DNA from: a virus
DNA: 60,037 nt
Direction: 5' to 3' (one strand)
IMG/VR virus record: IMGVR_UViG_3300023178_004792
Location: 1-60,037 of that record
The notes beneath the pieces were generated by a model. The model saw only the letters and a list, made by a program, of their open reading frames with translations, searched no databases and was not told where the DNA came from. This document shows positions 40,246 to 48,544 of this stretch, in pieces; positions within the stretch are counted from its first letter, which is position 1; every line of letters starts with the position of its first letter. Position numbers and translations under genes: made by a program.

Positions 40246-41550
40246 ATGAGTATATCAGATCAACCCCCTAAACCTTTTCCCATCAAAAAAGGACTTCCTT
40301 GCCAGCTCAAGTGGACACATAGCACGGTGTACCTTACCGATGGTGGCAGTTCAAGTTGCCATAGGGTCAATCAGGATCCACTTGAAGTTCGTAATGGTGA
40401 GTTGAATTTCCATAACCTGCCTGCCAAGTTAGAGGCCAGGCGAAAGATGTTGCGCGGTGAATGGCCGGGCAATGGGTGTGAACACTGTAAACACATCGAA
40501 GATGCTGGTGGAACAAGCGACAGAATGATACACCTTAACCTCGAGGGGACCACAGCACCGCCCGAGCTTGATAATGATCTGGAGGCGGTCGACGTTACAC
40601 CAAGGCAGTTGGAAATATACTGGGGTAACACTTGCAACCAAAAATGTATATACTGCGACGCACACTACAGTTCCATGATACATCAAGAAGAAAAGAGATT
40701 TGGTTACTTCAAGAAAGACGGGGTGTACCTGGACTACGACAACTGGCGGATGAATCCAAAGATCGAGGAGCATACAGAGTTGTTGTTCAAATGGTTAGAC
40801 AAAAATCTACAGCACCTACACAAGGTGTTTGTTATGGGGGGAGAGCCTTTCTTACAAAAAGAAACTTTCAGATTTATAGAACTTCTGGAGAAAGGCAATT
40901 ATCCAGACCTTACTCTGGTCTTTTTCAGCAACCACAACATCGAATCCGAAAGGTTCAAGAACTGGACGGACAGGCTGGACAGACTCAACAAAAGTGGCAG
41001 GCTGGACAAGGTACAAATTTTCTTCAGTTGTGATGCATTTGGCAAAGAAGGTGAGTACGTCAGGACAGGACTAGACTTGAATGTGGCCCTGGGTAATTTC
41101 AAACATCTGCTGTACAACACAGACATAGACCAGGCAATCAACTCTGCACTGACTGTGACCGCCGTGCCTGGAATGCCAGAGATGGTCAGGCACATCAACA
41201 AGTGGTCCAAGGAAGTCAAACCTATCTACTGGAGCATGATGAAAGCAAACCAACATGACCAACCGCCCAGGCCTTACATGTATCCGGGCATCTTTGGCAG
41301 TAAGATCAATGACTGGGGACTCAGAGAAGCAGTAGATATGTTTGAAACGAAGACAGACGGCTTTGAGGATTCAGTGAAGCAGAACCACAAAAAGTTCATG
41401 CAGGGAAACATGATAGAATTTGATCAACGTGAACCAAGCCTTGAACGACAGAAGCAGTTCAAGATATACCTAACCGAACTTGACCGCAGGCGTGGAACTG
41501 ATTTCACTAAAATATACCCTCAGATAGCAAGACTTTTAGAAAACCTCTAG
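40246..41550 (+). CDS. Radical SAM protein (twitch-type)
   Basis: Starts at 40246 (MSISDQPP), giving 434 residues; the frame is open further upstream but that lies over the nuclease gene. CNQKCIYC (C130, C134, C137) is the SAM cluster motif, followed by MGGEPFLQ and YVRTGLDLN. Extra cysteines (NGCEHCKH) at residues 78-81 may hold a second cluster. Its end overlaps the end of another radical SAM gene on the other strand by four bases (CTAG). Substrate unknown. Confidence 0.87.
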   Translation: MSISDQPPKPFPIKKGLPCQLKWTHSTVYLTDGGSSSCHRVNQDPLEVRNGELNFHNLPAKLEARRKMLRGEWPGNGCEHCKHIEDAGGTSDRMIHLNLEGTTAPPELDNDLEAVDVTPRQLEIYWGNTCNQKCIYCDAHYSSMIHQEEKRFGYFKKDGVYLDYDNWRMNPKIEEHTELLFKWLDKNLQHLHKVFVMGGEPFLQKETFRFIELLEKGNYPDLTLVFFSNHNIESERFKNWTDRLDRLNKSGRLDKVQIFFSCDAFGKEGEYVRTGLDLNVALGNFKHLLYNTDIDQAINSALTVTAVPGMPEMVRHINKWSKEVKPIYWSMMKANQHDQPPRPYMYPGIFGSKINDWGLREAVDMFETKTDGFEDSVKQNHKKFMQGNMIEFDQREPSLERQKQFKIYLTELDRRRGTDFTKIYPQIARLLENL

Positions 41551-42838
41551 CCTAAAAAACTATCTATCGATTTTTCAAGACCAGGGAGCAAGTTTCTCCA
41601 GGTGATCCCGGCACGATGTTTGTCTTGTAGGTCGTTGTATTTGATGAAACTCTGTAAGGTCTCTTTTTTGAATGGCATTGACTTGTCGTTGCTTTCGTGT
41701 AAAGATTTAATATGCGATTCAATTTGTTTTTTGTTGTCAACTTTATCCACTTTATGTAGTGAATCTTGTAGTTTTTTTGCCACGGACTTCTTGTACTCGT
41801 CAGGCAAAACAGAATAGTCACAGATCCGAGGCCCAGTCACTACACCGGTCCACCATACATCCACCGCAATATCATGTTGCTTTTCGAACTGTTCCACGTA
41901 ATGCACTGTGTCAACCACGCTGTGTATGTTAAGCGACTAAAGGTTGGTCCTATGGTCATCCTGCACCTGTCATTAGTTTTCATAATGTCAGCGTAGAACT
42001 TCAAAGACCTTTCAATAACTGGCCATTTTGAAGGGTAGCGGATGTAGTCATTGACATCTCCTATTCCGTCCACACTACCATAAATGCCCATCATTTTAAC
42101 TTTCTTCAGCCAAGTGATCATTTTTGGATTGGTGTTGGTCAGATTAGTCGTCAAGGTGACTGTCTTTTTTTGTAGAGTGTCTTTTTGAAAACAAAATTCC
42201 AACAATTCATAGAACTCCTTGATTGCAGTTGGCTCGCCGCCAACAACATTGAGGTCACTGACATTATCACTTACGTAGTTGAAGATGTCATTCTTTGTTT
42301 TTGGGTTTTTGAACCAGTCATAAACTATTCCCAATTCAGATGTCCAGTTGTTCACCACACCACCTTGCTTCTTGAGCCATTCAACAAATCCGGGCTCTTT
42401 GTCGCCTATCTTTAATAACTCTTCTCCTATCTTGTGACTGTATTGCTGGCTACACATCTTGCAGGCAAGGTTACAAACATTTCCAAAGTGTAGTTCTAGT
42501 TGTTCTATTTTGTTATTGACTTTGCCATCCACTGTGATTGCATTGTAATGTTCGTAGTCTTTCACGTTTCTCATGCTTTTGATACCTCTGTCCTCGAGGT
42601 CATAGCACCTCTTACAGATATCTAGCCTTTCACCCGCCAGCATTTTCTTTCTGGTTTCTATCATGTAATTGCTGTTCCAACTGTCTGAAATTTTATCTTT
42701 TGACAGGTTGTATTGGTGATACCCGTCGTTCTTTGTGATGTGTTCCGGAGACAGGCAACACACCTTAAAGTGTCCTGTGGTCTGAACGTACAGATGCTTC
42801 CAAGGATAGTTACAAAAAGTTTTTGGTGTTTTAGACAT
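41547..42838 (-). pseudogene. Radical SAM protein split by a frameshift
   Basis: The first frame (42838-41840) has two cysteines CC near residue 27, CKRC, CNLACKMC (C122, C126, C129), VVGGEPTA and GSVDGIGDVNDYIRYP, then loses similarity after TIGPTFS. The second frame (41918-41547) continues the family's C-terminus with VVDTVHYVEQF and LLPGLEKS. The shift lies near 41935-41945, where AGT-CG-CTT lacks one base of a codon. No slippery heptamer is present, so I prefer a one-base indel or a sequencing error over programmed frameshifting. If restored the protein is about 430 residues. Confidence 0.78.
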
Positions 42839-43247
42839 GAGTCAGTAGTTCCTCGGGTGTGGTATTGCTTTCAAACTTTGCAACAAAGTTGTGTTCTCGA
42901 TCAAATAGATACTTGTTAAAATTCCAGTCCGGCTTTCCATATTTTTGAAACAGTACATGGTTGAGATCAGTCTTAAGACAGACAGGAAACTGCACCGCAT
43001 ACCTGTTCTGTAGAAATTGCTGTATTTCGTAATTGTCACCTGGATCCTGACCCCCAAATTCGTTTGTGGGGAGGGCCACAGGCACAATTTGTCCTTGAGA
43101 AAACATTTGTTGGAAATTTTCTATCTGGTTTGTGAATCCACAAAAACTTGCAGAATTGAAAACCACAACGGGTTTGCCATGGTATTGGTCCGATGATATC
43201 AGTCCCGTCGCATACGTCTCGAGCTCGAGCTCTATCAATTTATCCAT
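42831..43247 (-). CDS. Glutathione-peroxidase-family thiol peroxidase
   Basis: The 138-residue protein matches the GPx fold: VVVFNSASFCGFTNQI with the peroxidatic Cys, LPTNEFGGQDPG with the Gln, and PDWNFNKYLFDR with the Trp and Asn. It is somewhat short for the family (about 160). It removes hydroperoxides using glutathione or thioredoxin. It overlaps the frameshifted radical SAM gene by 8 bases and has TAATTA 5 bases before its ATG. It may protect the oxygen-sensitive enzymes next door. Confidence 0.88.
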   Translation of the reverse strand: MDKLIELELETYATGLISSDQYHGKPVVVFNSASFCGFTNQIENFQQMFSQGQIVPVALPTNEFGGQDPGDNYEIQQFLQNRYAVQFPVCLKTDLNHVLFQKYGKPDWNFNKYLFDREHNFVAKFESNTTPEELLTHV

Positions 43248-43262
43248 GTAAGTAATTATTGT

Positions 43263-43619
43263 TTACTTTCGTCTGTTCATGGCTGACTTGGCCATCTTCT
43301 TAACCACGTCTGTCGACCCTTGGTTGTCGAAGTCCATGGCAGGATCCTTCTCTGCTTCTGCGTCGGTCTTGATCACTATCTTCTCTTGGTCAAAGTCTGC
43401 TACTACGTTCTGCAGGTCACCGTCCTGGTCATAGATCCTTTTGAACACGTCATAGTTGAACGCCGGGTAACCCGTGTTGCTCATGATTTGTTTCACTGCG
43501 TCCATGCTGATGTCTGATGGTTGGTCCTTCTCGTCAGCGTCGCCCTTCATGTTCATCAGCACGTTGATCAGTGCCGCTTCCATGTCGCCGTCCGTGTTTT
43601 TGAATTCGTTAAATCTCAC
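43263..43619 (-). CDS. Hypothetical phage protein (118 aa)
   Basis: An acidic 118-residue protein with ALINVLMNMKGDADEKDQ, NTGYPAFNYDVFKRIYDQDG and a basic tail AKSAMNRRK. No family recognised. It begins 4 bases after the 284-residue gene and is likely part of the same late unit. Confidence 0.65.
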   Translation of the reverse strand: MRFNEFKNTDGDMEAALINVLMNMKGDADEKDQPSDISMDAVKQIMSNTGYPAFNYDVFKRIYDQDGDLQNVVADFDQEKIVIKTDAEAEKDPAMDFDNQGSTDVVKKMAKSAMNRRK

Positions 43620-43623
43620 GGGA

Positions 43624-44478
43624 CTACTTCCCCGCTAATTTGCTGTACAGTCTGTTTGAAGTCTCGAATACTTCTCTTGATTCTCTCTGCTCTCTGCCTT
43701 CTGGTTCCGTGCCACCTGCTTCGGCATCAGAGGCTCCAAACTCATCTGTCTCTTCTTCGCCGCCTTCTGAGTCCAGTGAGTCTAGATCTGTGTCCATGTC
43801 CATCGTGTCATCGGCTCCCATGGGTTCTGAGGCAACTTCTTCTCCGGTCAATATTCTTACACCGTTGTCTAGCTCTTGTCTAGTTGTCGTTAAAGTCGCT
43901 TCTGCCTGTTCAATCGCTGGTTGGATCTTTTGCATGAAAGCATCTGCCTTGTCTGCTCCCATCTCGTCTCTGATTCTGTCTGCCAGTTCTAGCATTCCTT
44001 CTGTCTTCATAGATGCTAGATCTTCTAGGTAACCTGTGACCTTGTCCATCATGTCCTTGGCCGCTAGTATTAATTCTGATTGTTCTTCAACACCTTCTTT
44101 GATCTTTTCATTGTCAGTCACTATGTCTCCTATGATCTCTTTCTTGTCCTTGTCCTGTATGCCAGGTGCGTCTTGTATCTTTTTAACTAAGGCCTTAGTC
44201 TTGGGATCTGACTTCATCTCACCCGAGCCATATTCATTAATGGCTTGATTAACGATGTCAAGCATCATTTGGCTTTTCTGATACTCTTCGTTCTTAAGTT
44301 CCTGTCCAAAGTGGGTGTTCTGTGTGATGTTGTGTATCTTCGTCCTGATGTGATTGGCCGTGTCTTCTAACTCTTCTTTGGTGTATCTGCTCACATCAAG
44401 CGTTTGATTAAATCTTGATTCAAATTCTGATAGCAATGACTCTGTTGTAAGTGGTTTTGTAAGTTCTAAGCTCTTCAT
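43624..44478 (-). CDS. Acidic helical protein, possible virion or prohead-core protein (284 aa)
   Basis: A long-helix protein (SEFESRFNQTLDVSRYTKEE, QMMLDIVNQAINEYGSGEMK) with a very acidic C-terminus (residues 220-270) ending VFETSNRLYSKLAGK. Composition resembles scaffold or core proteins of T4-like phages; the function is inference. The TAAATA box is 8 bases before the ATG. Confidence 0.62.
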   Translation of the reverse strand: MKSLELTKPLTTESLLSEFESRFNQTLDVSRYTKEELEDTANHIRTKIHNITQNTHFGQELKNEEYQKSQMMLDIVNQAINEYGSGEMKSDPKTKALVKKIQDAPGIQDKDKKEIIGDIVTDNEKIKEGVEEQSELILAAKDMMDKVTGYLEDLASMKTEGMLELADRIRDEMGADKADAFMQKIQPAIEQAEATLTTTRQELDNGVRILTGEEVASEPMGADDTMDMDTDLDSLDSEGGEEETDEFGASDAEAGGTEPEGREQRESREVFETSNRLYSKLAGK

Positions 44479-44496
44479 ACTGTGTTTATTTATTAT

Positions 44497-44997
44497 CTAT
44501 GCACCGAACGTGTCGTTGAAAATCTGCTGTATTCTAGACTTGCATTCGTCCGCTAGGCGGTTTGCGACGTCTAATCTGTCCCAGTAAACATCTTCTGTCA
44601 GTTCGTCCTTGTCCTTCTGTGCCTCCTTTATCATGCGTTTGGCACTCTGGATGTCAAACAGTTGGCTTGCAAACTTGGTGTCGAGGTCCATCAAATTTTG
44701 TGGCACTGGTTTATTATCTGCTAGATGGTGTGCGACCAATATTGCGCTCTGTTTGAGATTGATATCTTCATACAGTATGTTAGCCTCCATCATGTCTGCT
44801 ATGACATAAACGTACCTAGTGCCTGTCCACTTCTTGGGGACAATGGCTATGTTGCCTATCAGTATGCCTTTGGAAAACTGTTTTGGTAGATGGCGGAAAG
44901 GTCTCTTTGCCTCTTCTTTGCGGGCAAGGTCTTGTAACTTGTTCTTGAGGCCATAGGCCTCTATCTGTCTTACCAGTTCTGTGTTATTTTTTGACAT
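44497..44997 (-). CDS. Hypothetical protein (166 aa)
   Basis: A basic helical N-terminus, then FSKGILIGNIAIVPKKWTG and YVYVIADMMEANILYEDINL, and a helical C-terminus. No family recognised. It overlaps its upstream neighbour by 14 bases. Confidence 0.65.
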   Translation of the reverse strand: MSKNNTELVRQIEAYGLKNKLQDLARKEEAKRPFRHLPKQFSKGILIGNIAIVPKKWTGTRYVYVIADMMEANILYEDINLKQSAILVAHHLADNKPVPQNLMDLDTKFASQLFDIQSAKRMIKEAQKDKDELTEDVYWDRLDVANRLADECKSRIQQIFNDTFGA

Positions 44998-45214
44998 TCC
45001 GCACGATCCTTATGCGTCTATTTAAAGCATATTGAGTATCCGTGTCAAGTTTTTTCCTTACAAAGACGGCCTTGTCCGCCAGTCGCTTGGCCTGGTCCTG
45101 CAGTTCCGGTGTGAGTTGGCTGGCCTTGAATGTGAGGCTCCAATGCTGTTCTATGAAACGCATCTCTGCGTCGGTTACGTAAACTTTCACCCTAGGTGCT
45201 ATCTGAATGTACAT
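44984..45214 (-). CDS. Small hypothetical protein (76 aa)
   Basis: A basic 76-residue protein (MYIQIAPRVKVYVTDAEMRF, KRLADKAVFVRKKLDTD). No family recognised; it overlaps the next gene. Confidence 0.6.
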   Translation of the reverse strand: MYIQIAPRVKVYVTDAEMRFIEQHWSLTFKASQLTPELQDQAKRLADKAVFVRKKLDTDTQYALNRRIRIVRNVKK

Positions 45215-45244
45215 ATATTTTTGGATTGGTAAAAGTAGTTATGA

Positions 45245-45550
45245 TTAGCCCGGCATCTTCATCAGGATCACAACTACTGTTGATAATAATCCTGCGACCA
45301 CAGTGCCCGCTGTGGCAATGATTGTTTTTGTCTGTGATTTGTGACCTGCTGTCATTTCTTCGTTCATTTTGCCTAGACGAAGTTCTATAGCACTCAGTCT
45401 ATCGTGTAATCCTTTGTATCTCTCTGAGCAAAGGTCCACGTGTGCTTCTAAGTTCTGTTTCTCTAAATCTGTTGTACTCATATAGTTTTTTATCTCATTT
45501 TTGAGGTTGCGTACCTCGAATATTAGAGCCTGTAAATGAGCCTGTGTCAT
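45245..45550 (-). CDS. Coiled-coil protein with C-terminal membrane helix (101 aa)
   Basis: Residues 1-75 are helical with heptad character (EVRNLKNEIKNYM, LHDRLSAIELRLGKMNEEM), then a hydrophobic helix at about 77-97 (IIATAGTVVAGLLSTVVVIL). This tail-anchored shape is common in phage membrane or lysis accessory proteins, but no function is shown. Confidence 0.65.
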   Translation of the reverse strand: MTQAHLQALIFEVRNLKNEIKNYMSTTDLEKQNLEAHVDLCSERYKGLHDRLSAIELRLGKMNEEMTAGHKSQTKTIIATAGTVVAGLLSTVVVILMKMPG

Positions 45551-45596
45551 CGCCTATGTGAGCCTTTGTTTTAGGTTAAAGTGCCTTAATCAAATA

Positions 45597-46067
45597 TTAT
45601 TTATCTGAAAAACCAGCGTATGAAAAGTATGTGTTTAAAGTGTTTAGATTCTGTGTGTCAAAAGTGCTGAACGGAAAAGTTGCAGTCTCCTTGCAGAAAC
45701 TCACTATCGGCACCTGGTGGAAGTCGCCTACAAGTTCTAAAACTGGATCCGTCTCATCACCGTATATGCCGGTCTGTTCAACAAAAAATTGGAAGTGCCA
45801 TGAATTGTGTGAGCCCTCGTAAAATGAACCAAAACCGGAATTTCCCAGAGTGTCGTTGATCCTCATGGGCGGCTTCTCCCATGTGATGTTGGTCCTTATC
45901 TGGAGCAGTTGCACCATGGTACTGAAGTTGCTGTTTTGATTTCTCGCAGTGGCCAGGGTATGTTTGTCGTGTATCACATCACCTGCTGGCGTCTTGAACG
46001 GGAACTGCTGTTTGAGGTTACCATTGTCCGTGATGTCTACCAGGGTATGTATCCTATATTCATACAT
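45597..46067 (-). CDS. Hypothetical protein (156 aa)
   Basis: An aromatic-rich beta-type protein with WEKPPMRINDTLGNSGFG, WHFQFFVEQTGIYGDETD and ELVGDFHQVPIVSF. No family recognised. It starts directly after the sulfotransferase-like gene. Confidence 0.62.
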   Translation of the reverse strand: MYEYRIHTLVDITDNGNLKQQFPFKTPAGDVIHDKHTLATARNQNSNFSTMVQLLQIRTNITWEKPPMRINDTLGNSGFGSFYEGSHNSWHFQFFVEQTGIYGDETDPVLELVGDFHQVPIVSFCKETATFPFSTFDTQNLNTLNTYFSYAGFSDK

Positions 46068-46730
46068 CTATGCTTGTCCACTTACTTTGTCCCAATACAG
46101 GTAATCTGGTGCCAGAAACTCTTCGAGCCTTTGCTTCCATTTCTTGTTTTGCCTTAGGAACTTCTCTAGTTGGGCTTTGCCCTTGTTTTCCATCTTTCTG
46201 ACGTTTTCATCTTGATGCCTATGATTTTTGAATTTCTTTAACCTGCCATACTGTAATAATTTCTGTTTCCTACAGAAGTTTGCGAACCTATCTGCCAGAT
46301 CACTGTCCACCTTGATAAAGTGATCTACCTTGACTTGATCTAGTATCTGCCACTGGCTCGTAGTGAACCTGTTAAAGTGAGGGAAATAGTCTTCCATCAG
46401 TTGCTCGTTCTCCCACCAAGAGTACCAAGGAAGGTTATTCATCCACGATCTCACACCCGACCACCAGCGTTCTTGTGGGTTCCTCACCAGGGCAAAAATT
46501 GGTGAGTCATCTTTTTGGTCAGTATGCATGTGCCATCCCTCTGTCCCATACTCCGTGGACAGCCAGTTCCTCATGGTTCCACTGGCACAGCAGGTCTGGT
46601 CCAGGTACCTGAACCTTGTGATGTGTGCTGGGTGCGAGTCATCCAATCTGTAGATTATTGGAGTGATGTCTCTGAGTTTACTGTCTGGCGAATTTATGAT
46701 GGCCAGGGTTTGTTCTATTGGTGTTGGCAT
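46068..46730 (-). CDS. Sulfotransferase-like protein
   Basis: The 220-residue protein has FALVRNPQERWWSGVRSWM, where RNPxxRxxS matches the 3'-phosphate-binding motif of PAPS-dependent sulfotransferases. The usual N-terminal 5'-phosphosulfate loop is weak or missing, so activity is uncertain. It could sulfate a surface sugar or peptide. A TAAATA box lies 5 bases before its ATG and the gene follows a terminator. Confidence 0.65.
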   Translation of the reverse strand: MPTPIEQTLAIINSPDSKLRDITPIIYRLDDSHPAHITRFRYLDQTCCASGTMRNWLSTEYGTEGWHMHTDQKDDSPIFALVRNPQERWWSGVRSWMNNLPWYSWWENEQLMEDYFPHFNRFTTSQWQILDQVKVDHFIKVDSDLADRFANFCRKQKLLQYGRLKKFKNHRHQDENVRKMENKGKAQLEKFLRQNKKWKQRLEEFLAPDYLYWDKVSGQA

Positions 46731-46750
46731 GCGATTATTTAATCGTAAAA

Positions 46751-46783
46751 AAAGGGCGAACCTAGAATATAGATCCGCCCTTT
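46751..46783 (-). terminator. Intrinsic terminator after the small virion genes
   Basis: On the minus strand AAAGGGCG and CGCCCTTT form an 8-pair stem with a 17-base loop, followed by TTTTTTT. It lies 19 bases after the stop of the 174-residue virion protein gene. Confidence 0.8.
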
Positions 46784-46801
46784 GGTAATATCAATTAGAT
46801 A

Positions 46802-47326
46802 TTATGCATCACCTCTTTGGTCGAACATTCCGACGAAAGTGTCAGCGTCACCGTTCACGTGACCTTCAGGTAATAACGTTCTCACTTTAACGTGTACGTT
46901 ACCAGCCGAGTCACTGATGTCAAGTGTTGCTAGGATGTCTGTCTCTAGGTCAGCCTCAGCGTCACCCACCACAGTTGCGTCAACGTCCATGTTGATGTCA
47001 CCTGCAGAGTCAGCCGCGTTGAACTGTCCCGGTGTACCTTCGCATACGAACTGGTATGAGTCGATTGAGTCGTTGGCTTCGATCGCCGCAACTTCCGCCG
47101 CATCATTGACAGTGGCCTTTGCCGCTAATCTGTAAGAAGCGCCAAGTAGGGTACCGTTTCTGTTTACAACCTTTGTCACTTTGTCGAAAGCACTGTCAAG
47201 AGCTTCTGGCGTAGTAGCCGAAGCCGTGATGGCGTTGTCAAAGATAACCTCGATGAAAGTCAAACCTTTACCATTGAAAGACTGTCTTCTCGTCAAGTCA
47301 GTTGATCTGTTTTGTGTAATAGGCAT
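46802..47326 (-). CDS. Putative virion protein, paralog 1 (174 aa)
   Basis: A Cys-poor Ala/Asp/Thr/Val-rich protein starting MPITQNRSTDLTRRQSFNGKG. With the next two genes it shares an N-terminal M-[PA]-I-[ST]-x-N-x pattern, a short Gly-led segment and a F-[IL] strand. A very strong AGGAGGAG ribosome site suggests high expression, as for decoration or coat proteins. Confidence 0.68.
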   Translation of the reverse strand: MPITQNRSTDLTRRQSFNGKGLTFIEVIFDNAITASATTPEALDSAFDKVTKVVNRNGTLLGASYRLAAKATVNDAAEVAAIEANDSIDSYQFVCEGTPGQFNAADSAGDINMDVDATVVGDAEADLETDILATLDISDSAGNVHVKVRTLLPEGHVNGDADTFVGMFDQRGDA

Positions 47327-47352
47327 TTTTTTTCTCCTCCTATACTAAACTA

Positions 47353-47751
47353 TTAAGCATTTACACCAGTGTCCGAAGCACCTGTTGTGTTCGATGTCAC
47401 TGTTGCACTTGAAATAGTTGCTGTGATTTTTGAGTTTGAGTTAAGCGCCTGGATCGCTGATTGGATAGCCGCCACAGTAGTCGTTGAACTTATAGTGTCA
47501 AGAGCGTCCGCTCTCACCATGTAAGTCACCTCTGTGTTACCGACAGCAAGACCACCCTTACCAATGATGTTCACACCTTGGTTTTGGATTGCCTCTTCAA
47601 CTAACGCAAGGCCGGCCGTGTTGGCAGTTGCTAATGGATCAGTAGTCTCCGCGTTCATGGGATTGATGTAGTCAACTGTTAAGAATGCAACATCTACTCC
47701 CTCAAACTCGTTGTTCAAGTTAATTGCAAAGTTATTTTTAGAAATTGGCAT
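47353..47751 (-). CDS. Putative virion protein, paralog 2 (132 aa)
   Basis: Starts MPISKNNFAINLNNEFEGVD and is rich in Thr/Ser/Ala (TISSTTTVAAIQSAIQAL). Similar in start, length and composition to the genes on both sides, with AAGGAGA as ribosome site. Likely a tail or head decoration protein; no named family. Confidence 0.66.
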   Translation of the reverse strand: MPISKNNFAINLNNEFEGVDVAFLTVDYINPMNAETTDPLATANTAGLALVEEAIQNQGVNIIGKGGLAVGNTEVTYMVRADALDTISSTTTVAAIQSAIQALNSNSKITATISSATVTSNTTGASDTGVNA

Positions 47752-47773
47752 TGTCTATGTCTCCTTACTAAAA

Positions 47774-48184
47774 TTACTCTAACGTCGCTTTTCTCATCGC
47801 AAGGTTAGTAACGAAAGACGTTTCTGAACCCATGTCGATAGAGTCAACAGTTCCTAAGGCCTGTACTGCTGTGGCCAAAGTTCCTGCTGTTGCGTTTGCA
47901 GAACTTGTTGTTAATGTAAAAGTACCACCTGCACTTGCTGGTGATCCTACGAATTGGTCAGTGCCCTCAATTATGTAGTTCTTTTCTACGTTTGAGTTAA
48001 CCAACGGACCCGCACCTACGATGTTTGCGTAGATTTGGATTGTTTTCTCAACCACATCAATGGTGCTGTCTTTGGCCGTCTTAGCCGCAACAGAACTTGG
48101 GAATGTTTGGTTCAAGAACTCAAGGTCTTTACCTAAAAATTCACCTGATGCTACGTGAGTTGTGTTGTTTTCACTTATTGCCAT
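47774..48184 (-). CDS. Putative virion protein, paralog 3 (136 aa)
   Basis: Starts MAISENNTTHVASGEFLGKD and is again Thr/Ala/Gly rich (AGGTFTLTTSSANATAG). AAGGAGG precedes the ATG. It is the first gene after a late-type box at 48253-48248 with a leader of about 58 bases. Together with the two genes downstream it forms a tandem paralog set ended by a terminator. Confidence 0.67.
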   Translation of the reverse strand: MAISENNTTHVASGEFLGKDLEFLNQTFPSSVAAKTAKDSTIDVVEKTIQIYANIVGAGPLVNSNVEKNYIIEGTDQFVGSPASAGGTFTLTTSSANATAGTLATAVQALGTVDSIDMGSETSFVTNLAMRKATLE

Positions 48185-48247
48185 TTTTAATCCTCCTTTT
48201 TATCTGATTACAATGACTGTGACGTCGCTCAGACATCACGTTAAATG

Positions 48248-48253
48248 TATTTA
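48248..48253 (-). promoter_or_regulatory. Late-type promoter box of the virion paralog unit
   Basis: CAATAAATAC on the minus strand carries the TAAATA core, followed by about 58 bases of leader with AAGGAGG before the ATG at 48184. Confidence 0.55.
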
Positions 48254-48283
48254 TTGGCAAATTTGGTAAATTAACCGCTAATA

Positions 48284-48400
48284 TTAGGATTTTTGTTCTT
48301 CTTTACAGCATTTACACATGCAGTCAGGACAATCGAGGCACTCTGCACACGATCTCTCACAGTGGTGTTCACAACCACATTCACATACACATTCAATCAT
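48284..48400 (-). CDS. Cysteine-rich miniprotein 2 (38 aa, 12 Cys), metallothionein-like
   Basis: The frame starts MIECVCECGCEHHCERSC and ends CMCKCCKEEQKS. Twelve of 38 residues are Cys, with two adjacent His. Its core, C-E-x-H-C-x3-C-x2-C-x2-C-x2-C-x-C, aligns without gaps to the miniprotein encoded just upstream. A TAAATA box lies exactly 5 bases before the ATG, as at other late genes. The layout suits binding a metal cluster such as zinc, copper or cadmium, as metallothioneins do. No known family is recognised. Confidence 0.72.
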   Translation of the reverse strand: MIECVCECGCEHHCERSCAECLDCPDCMCKCCKEEQKS

Positions 48401-48412
48401 GCTGTTATTTAA

Positions 48413-48544
48413 CTACCCCACAGGGTTGAATCTCTGCAAACATTTCAAACAGTCACAGGTCTCACAGTTCTCACAGTTCTTGCATTCTTCATCACAGTGC
48501 CGCTCACAAGAACACCTGTGGCATCGTTCTTCTCTCTTAGGCAT
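48413..48544 (-). CDS. Cysteine-rich miniprotein 1 (43 aa, 10 Cys), metallothionein-like
   Basis: The frame starts MPKREERCHRCSCERHCDEE and ends with LKCLQRFNPVG. Ten cysteines in 43 residues are spaced C-x2-C-x-C-x3-C-x3-C-x2-C-x2-C-x2-C-x-C-x2-C, including the C-E-x-H-C core shared with the next gene. It overlaps the upstream 188-residue gene by 8 bases. It probably folds around metal ions; role in infection unknown. Confidence 0.72.
   Translation of the reverse strand: MPKREERCHRCSCERHCDEECKNCENCETCDCLKCLQRFNPVG

Noticed and set aside
41930-41950. Programmed -1 frameshift in the radical SAM gene
   Set aside because: No X-XXY-YYZ slippery heptamer and no clear downstream pseudoknot; a one-base indel is simpler.
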